This document shows, in pieces, positions 57,343 through 64,000 of a stretch of DNA of 64,000 nt; positions within the stretch are counted from its first letter, which is position 1; each line of letters opens with the position of its first letter. Source of the stretch: Zea mays. Taxonomy: Eukaryota; Streptophyta; Magnoliopsida; Poales; Poaceae. The stretch is taken from contig NC_050097.1 of the NCBI RefSeq assembly GCF_902167145.1, forward strand, positions 43,632,095 to 43,696,094. Reading direction: 5' to 3'. The translations under genes and the position numbers were made by a program. The notes under the pieces were generated by a model. That model ran no database searches and was not told the DNA's origin. It saw only the letters and a list, made by a program, of their open reading frames with translations.

Positions 57343-60300
57343 GTACGTACTGTATAGGATTTTTGCTTGGAAGAAGATGCTCGCACTCTGCTGCAAGCAT
57401 TTTGTGTTGGTGCTCGTTGTTCTTGTTCGATGTGATATGAGGTACCGACGTACGTACCGTATCATCAGTGCCGACTCACAGGCCCCATGGCCATCGAATC
57501 AAGATCTACTGCCGCGTCAAAATCCATCGTCTGGACTGTCACATGTATGCTTTACCTGTGCGAGATTGCTGCAACTCTTGACTCGAACGCCTTCTCGATA
57601 TTCCTCACGTCTCTCGCCCATAGCCATCATGTCCTAATCGACGTGTTAACCTACACTACACTTCCGCCATTTCTGGAACCTTTTTTTTTTCTCAATCTCC
57701 CCCAGGAACATGATGATATCTCAATTCTCAAGCCAGTAGGCACACTCGATGATTCAAGGTGAAGACACCAGGGAATCGTTTTACCGAAACGATCAGGATG
57801 CTAATAATGTTAGGCTGTTAGCAACTAACTAACTAATGGCTGGCAGGAATCAGAGACGAGAAAGCGCCAGAGCTCCGTTTGGATTTCTCCACACTCTTTT
57901 TTCCCAGCTGATGGTGGGAGCATCTTCTTCACCTGAGGGCTGATGCTCTCTGATCGAAAAGTCCCCCAAATTTTGTGCAGAACATCACAGCGTACATCGA
58001 TCTGGACGTGTCGTTAGGCTATCTCTGAGGTCTGCTGCCCACAGCCTTACACCATCCAAATGCCACCGCAGCACTGGGTATAGAGGGGGAACAAAAATGC
58101 AATTGACTCCCTGTTCATATATAGCCCCAGATGCGGGTCAAACCACGATCCACAAGATCTGTGGGGATGCAGACATCACACCAGGGAGGGAGCATTGACC
58201 GCCAATCTGCTGACCAGCACCACAAGATCGGCTAGAGAAAGTTGACCTCTTCAGAGAGAGAGAGAAGCTCTGACAACTAACTAACCAAACCACTGTCCGG
58301 TGGTCAAACCAGATAAAGAATTCAAGTAGCAGACATATTTCTGCCGTGCGGCGTTGAAGTCGTCGACGACGCGGTGGCTGGCTGATGGCTGCATTGCAGC
58401 AGGAGTACAAAAACCCGCATGTCATGCGTTATCTCAGCACACTACGTGTTTGCAAATAATGCAGAAACCTGAGCCGCAGAAGAGAAGAGAAGAGAATGAG
58501 GAACACGACGACAGTCAGGTGCGAGGAAATCCCAACTACTTGAGATCTGCAGCGGTCACCGCTACTGTCACGCGAGAAAAAAAAATTCCTCACGCTGTTG
58601 CGCAAAGAAAGCAGCAGCTACTGATAAAAAAAGGAGCTTATTAGCTCAAATCAGCATCAGTGACTGAAAGCGAAGGTCTCTGTTTTAGGTCAGTCTAACA
58701 CAATCACAGAAACTAACTAACTTTACGGGAACTAAAGTGTTCGTAGAAACTAGAAAGCCGCGTGTTCTAGAGCTCATAAAATTGATTGTGATTTTTTCGT
58801 CTGATCATATAATATGTTGAACAAATGCCAGGCGAATAATCGTGTCATCGCCGAGTAATGGAGGTGGTCCAACTATGAAGTACCACCCAATATGATTTTG
58901 ATGTGGGCTACTATAGTAGTTTCGGAATCATCAGGCTCCACTCCAGCCAATGTGTTAACACAATAATGATACGTTTGTCGGTTTGTCCATCAGAAAGCAC
59001 CATCATCAATACGGTAACGCTAGAAAGCAAACACAATACTGACTCTCAAGGAAGAAACTGATATATATACACGCAGCTGGTGCATGGCTCGCATTACATT
59101 AACTCAGTAGCTGGCAATTTTAGGATTATGATTTTTTTCATGACTCCAAATACCCACCATGCCGACATCAACTACTCTGCAAAGTTCTTAATAATGTCTG
59201 CATGCCTCGTCATCAGAAAGTAGCTGGATGAAAGAAAACACCGATACCCACACAGTCCCCTCTGCCCCCACGATAGAATTCCTTTCAGTGTTATATCCAT
59301 ATATTCAAACAAATGACGATGAACCTAAACACGTGCATTAATTACTGTATAAATCTAATAAAAATACTAAAACTGATTTTTTTAAAAAAAATTGGAACAG
59401 AGGGGAGTATGGTATTTTATTTCCCGTGTGTTGGACAAAGAGGTTTCAAACGGTGAACCCACACATAGATGCCCGCCCCCAAGAAGGTAATCAAATTGCA
59501 TGCACCAGCCAAATTGATCTGGATACAAGATAAAGGGGGAAAAAGCAGAGCTAGTCATATACGATAAGATTTAACCTATATAGTTGTCAAGATATCAATG
59601 TGTATACTTAGTCGTGGCCGTTAAAGTCGACGTGAACTTTAGAAATAAAAAACCCCGTTCTTTCTGCACAGCAGCCTTTTAATACAATATATTGGAATAA
59701 ATATTTTAATTTGACTATTCGTTACCTCCGTTCCGTCTATCTTCTGTCGGCCTATGTGCTGTTCTGAATACGAAGTGACAGGCAATTAGTTCACCTCACA
59801 AGTACAGAAATTTGGTTAGATAACATATATCCATATCGTTTCCTAAAAAGTTACAGAACGTATCAGATATCGTTTTAACAAGGAATTCCATTTAACAATT
59901 ATATTCCGGTTCATTGATGATGTTTCAAATCATTTCATTATGACGTTGATGGATATAATTTTCTCCAACAACAACATCTTTTAGTCCAAGAAAAGAGTTG
60001 AAACCCAACCAAAACAACAAGTCAAGGTTCCCTTACATGGATAATTGTTTTTCTATACACTCGTATTTAAGCTTAATTCTTTGAATAAATTTCATCTTTC
60101 TTCTTTTACTGCTTCTTTCCTTGTTAACCTTGGCATCCTGGTGCTTTCTTTTCTATTGTTATTATCATATTTCATGATCCCACTACACACACTGATGTCT
60201 CTAAAGGTCTTCATTAAATATGTTCAAACTATTTCAATCAATGTTGGATATGTTCAACCCATCTTAATTGGTATTGAATAAGCTTTTATTCAATTCATGG

Positions 60301-61033
60301 TATCACTAGCCTATCACATATATTATAGTTTCAGACTCTATCCTTTCTTGTATAGCCACAAGTCAAATGTAACATATATATTTTTGCAATACTTATCTGT
60401 TAAACATATCAAGTTTTTTTTAGTTAATATTCTGCATGATACAACATAACAAATCTAATTGCCATTGTATAAAACTTGTTCTTTTTATCATCTATGGTAC
60501 CATTTTGTCATATAAAACATTACTAGATGCTTAACGCTGTTTCATCTAGCTTGCTTTGATTCTGTGTCTGACATCTTCATCAATTTCTTCAAATACTACA
60601 AAATAACATTACATGGTAATTACGATATGCGGTTCGAAACACCATGCACCGGTGTCAAATTATCCAAGTGACCTAGAAGCCTATTTCACATCAAAATAAC
60701 ACAAAAGTTATGTTAGTCAAGAAAAAAGAGTAACCAAGATAAATAGTAACTCAGAAAGACTGGAGTATACGAATATGATACTCAAAGCCGTAAAAGGATA
60801 CCTTTGCTACATCTGATATTTTTGTTTCGTTCAGATCAATAAAACTGGTTTTTAATGTTAAAAAAACTACATCGAATACCATGTCACAGACATTATATCA
60901 AATTCTGTTTAGATTTCAGTATGACTTGATTTCGAATGCCAGGAAACAATGGCCAATATATGAACAGATAAATATAGAGTGGCAATGCACCAAGGAAACC
61001 AACTACAAATCTGAAAATAAATTGATAGAGCCA
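57343..61033. other. Intergenic between LINE remnant and the MoaC gene
   Basis: No coding region, element end or structured repeat is supported. The left part (to about 58700) is of mixed composition; the rest is AT-rich. Confidence 0.5.
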
Positions 61034-61039
61034 TTTATT
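61034..61039 (-). terminator. Candidate polyadenylation signal of the MoaC gene
   Basis: AATAAA on the minus strand, about 180 bp after the stop. It is a positional call only. Confidence 0.4.
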
Positions 61040-61215
61040 ATAAAGTCCTTGAACAGCGTATATACAACTCAGGAGTGCACAGGCTCAAATGATGTTACAA
61101 AAAGAGTCAAGGAGCCTACATTCAAAGCAGAAACCTTTTGGTGTAAGGACTACATACCCTATAGATGCCGGAATCATGCTTGCAGTTCATATCCTCAGAG
61201 CAACAATTTAACCTT

Positions 61216-62503
61216 TTAATTCCTGGCCCAGCTTCCGCTCTTCCCTCCAGACTTATGTTGGAGACAGACATCTGTTATACAAATGTCCTTTGAAGCAGCT
61301 TTGCACATGTCATAAACTGTAAGGCCAGCAATGGCTACAGCACTCAATGCTTCCATCTCAACCCCCGTCTTTCCGCTGGTTGTGGCTTCCCCTTCTATCA
61401 CGACACTAGAGTCCTCTTCATTTAGAGTGAGATCAACACGAACATGTGAAAGATTAATGTTGTGGCACAAGGGTATAAGATTGCTGGTTTGCTTTGCACC
61501 AGTTATTCCAGCAATCTTTGCAACAGTAAGGACATCACCTTTCGAAATCTCGTTAGATGCCACCAAATTGAACACCTTTTGGCCTAGCAAAACCCTGCAG
61601 CTAGCTATAGCGACTCTCTTACTGTCTTCTTTGGGAGAGACGTCAACCATATTGGCCTGTCCGCTGCTATCAGTATGGGTAAGCACTAGTGGTGAATCCT
61701 CCACTGGCTGCTGGGGGGACGGACTTGAGCCCAAAGGACTGGATGATGGAGGTTCGCCAAATATTGACTCCATTTCCTACGATCACAATAATTGAGATAA
61801 TTCGGAACAAATATTCCTTTCAACACACAATAACAAATATTTAAACACACATTCATGCAACATTGCACAGGACAAATCTACAAACAAATGTTTACTTGTT
61901 TAGCTTTTTCTGGATATTGCATTATAATGCAGCAGCTGCAAGGGTGTAAACTTAAGTGACAATTCATAGTTTCAAACTCATGATCACAACTTGTAAAGTA
62001 AAAGGGGGCATGACTTTAGAATTGTGAACACCAGTCTGATCTCTCTATTTGGCATTGTGGTAGTTTTACATGTGTTTCTACTCACGAATATAATAGTGCG
62101 TAACTTTTGGTTGTCAACATCAAGAATCACACATATGTTGTTCTAATAGAGGCATCAAACAAACATACTTGGGACATCATCAGAAGCCATTGTAAACTGT
62201 CAGGTAATGTTATAACTTTAATTGAAATCGTCATACAGCTACATATCTGGAACCTGGAGTACTGAACCTACCACTGTATTCAGTTTCATTAAGTTTGTAG
62301 AATGTGCCAATGTACATGACATGTCTCATACTTAGTTAAGTAAGTGAAGGCAAGATAGTTGCACAAAATGACAATATCCAAAAGAAAGTCAAATGCTTAA
62401 CCTTATTAAGGTCCGCTATCATATCAGAAGGAATCCCAGTAGAAAAGCATCTCCAACCATTTGATCTTGCTACTATTGGGAGAAAGGATCGGAGGATGGA
62501 CAT
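61216..62503 (-). CDS. cnx3: Cyclic pyranopterin monophosphate synthase, mitochondrial (MoaC / CNX3)
   Basis: This enzyme carries out the second half of step one of molybdenum cofactor synthesis. It converts the cyclised GTP product of CNX2/MoaA to cyclic pyranopterin monophosphate in the mitochondrial matrix. Two coding exons, 62503-62402 and 61776-61216, are joined across a GT-AG intron (62401-61777) in phase 0, giving 220 aa. The first exon encodes a short Arg/Ser/Phe-rich N-terminus (MSILRSFLPIVARSN, then CFSTG) that looks like a mitochondrial presequence. The MoaC domain begins at MVDVSPKEDSKRVA. It continues through KIAGITGAKQTSNLIPLCHN, GVEMEALSAVAIAGLTVYD and KDICITDVC and ends HKSGGKSG, including the conserved Lys-rich active-site loop. 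Upstream, a pyrimidine tract and CAG at 62533 suggest an intron in the 5' leader. The gene looks intact. Confidence 0.95.
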
Positions 62504-62666
62504 CTTAAGCGCACCAAAGTGTTGCTATGGTTCTGCAACAAGGAAACATAGAGAAGTTTTACAACATGCTTACTTTGTATATAAACGGCAATTCTATGCC
62601 ACAGGATGGCAGGACCCTACTCATCTGAACAAGCAACATAATTTTCTGTTTAAATAGACTAGCACA

Positions 62667-63561
62667 CAATGTTTTCAGATCGGCTGATCGCTCCTGAATC
62701 CTGATCGCCAGAGGGGCGATCAGCCGACTAATCAGGATTAGTCGACGACCAGCCCGATTAACCGGGCTCTGATCGGTCAATCAGACATCCTGATCGTCCA
62801 GGGCTATAGGAACCGATCAACCTTCATATATATAACTACACGCCCATGGACATGGCTTCAGGTTCAGGCTTTCAACAAGGCAAACAGTCATACGTGATAC
62901 GCCCATGGACATGGGCAGGGCAGCAACAGGCCAACAGCCATAGTGCCATACTACAACATGAAGCAAATAATCACTGGAAGGTTTCAGGCTTTCAGCATCT
63001 AAGTAAAACTGAAAACCAACAAACATGGACATGGGCAGCAACAGGCCAACAGCCATACGCCCATACCTACAGGCTACAGTACAACAGCACCAGAAAACAG
63101 GGACAAGCTCTGAATCTGGATTCTGGAGACTGGAGACCGTACCTGCAGGCCGGCTGCTGGCGCCGCCGCGCGGGGGATGGAGGAGGGACCGAGGGGGACG
63201 ATGCCGCCGTATCCCCCGTCACCGGTAGCGCGCCGCTGTCACCTGCACAGTGTTCCGCTAGGGTTCCTCCCAGCTGGTTGCCTGGTTCGTGTAGTGTGTG
63301 CCTGGGGCCTGGGCGTTGCTCTGTTGGCTCTGGTTGTGCAGCTTCTGCTCACGTGGTAGGAATCGGGAAAAAGGAAGCTGGGCTGGGCCGCTGGGCAAGT
63401 GAAGTGGGCCACTGCACCGAAATTTCAATCCAGCCAGGCAGGCTGATCGTTACTAAACTAATCGGACGCCCTGATCTCGTCCCGATTGATCGGCTCTAGA
63501 GTTACGATCAGTCGATTAATTGCTGATTAATTGCGACTAATCGGACGTTCTGAAAACACTG
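62667..63561. mobile_element. Non-autonomous hAT-like element upstream of the MoaC gene
   Basis: This 895-bp element has a perfect 8-bp duplication ctagcaca (62659-62666 and 63562-63569). Its ends are CAATGTTTTCAGA and, reverse complemented from the right, CAGTGTTTTCAGA, followed by GATCGGCTGATCG-type subterminal repeats. The interior has a direct repeat containing CATGGACATGGGCAG at about 62906 and 63024. A GC-rich block at 63130-63340 could be captured DNA. It has no transposase. It starts 164 bp upstream of the MoaC start codon. Confidence 0.87.
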
Positions 63562-63569
63562 CTAGCACA

Positions 63570-64000
63570 TGTTACAAACAAATTCCATCTACCAATTTTC
63601 AGAAATAATCTAGGCATCTAGCAGAGTCTGCCTACTTTTAATCAAGATACTTCATCATCCGTTTTTCTAGAACATAGCAAAACACTTTGTCACATTTTGA
63701 TTCAAAAACAAGGCAAGTCATCCATTTATAATTGAATCTGAACATAACTCTATCTATCACACAACTTCATCTAAACTCCCTTAGTACACAAATCATCACA
63801 AGTAACGGATATGAGCACCAACCAAAAAAAAAACAGTAAAGCTAAACAGTAAAATCTAGTGTGGGCGTAAAACAAATCACCTGATTGATGTATAGACAGA
63901 TTAAAAATACTCTTGGCATTAGATTGAAGGGCACACCAAATCACATATCGTATGATTGGTTCCCTGCATCTGCCAAGTATCTGCAGCCGCGGATACTTAA
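63570..64000. other. Right edge, no feature seen
   Basis: This AT-rich sequence may include part of a 5' leader intron or promoter of the MoaC gene. No exon can be supported. Confidence 0.4.

Noticed and set aside
62846..63499. 217-codon + strand frame
   Set aside because: It lies wholly inside the hAT-like element and includes its repeats. No domain is seen.

Overview
This is plant nuclear DNA from a large grass genome, most likely maize (Zea mays) or a close relative. The evidence is a stack of maize-type LTR retrotransposons, several small hAT and Stowaway elements, and two GC-rich or intron-containing host genes typical of grasses. No prokaryotic, plastid or tRNA/rRNA feature was seen. 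All family names below are assigned by recognition, not by a database search.

Positions 1-44000 are one nested retrotransposon cluster. The outer element is a Ty1/copia Sirevirus (Opie/Ji type) on the + strand that enters from the left edge. Its gag-pol (304-6176) carries several frameshifts and stops. Its internal region was hit by a minus-strand Ty3/gypsy Tat-lineage element resembling Grande (6177-14726, TSD ctagg). That element has a broken gag, no pol, and a large spliced-looking gene in antisense orientation (7168-11546). The antisense gene is itself split by a Sirevirus solo LTR (8634-9868, TSD gtacc). The Sirevirus 3' LTR (starting 15573) was then split by a Huck-like Tat element on the minus strand (16615-43817, TSD gtttg). 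The Huck-like element was split in turn by a Tekay/Del-type chromovirus on the + strand (26232-39733, TSD ccctg). The Sirevirus LTR ends at 44000. Counts by eye of paired-LTR differences (about 2% Grande-like, about 1% Huck-like, about 0.8% Tekay-like) agree with the nesting order.

Positions 44001-64000 are gene-containing DNA with small DNA transposons. It holds two Stowaway-like MITEs, four non-autonomous hAT-like elements (three with perfect 8-bp TSDs, one with 7 of 8), a short unclassified MITE, a candidate Helitron and a LINE remnant. Two host genes are supported, both on the minus strand. One is a three-exon NAM/CUC-type NAC transcription factor (48084-49373, predicted 365 aa) with a miR164-like target site in its last exon. 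The other is a two-coding-exon mitochondrial MoaC/CNX3 gene of molybdenum cofactor synthesis (61216-62503, predicted 220 aa), with a hAT element just upstream of its start.

The most unusual items are the antisense intron-containing gene inside the pol-less Grande-like element, the extra orf0 of the Tekay-like element, the decay of the Tekay-like coding regions solely by TAG codons, and the altered miR164 site of the NAC gene.
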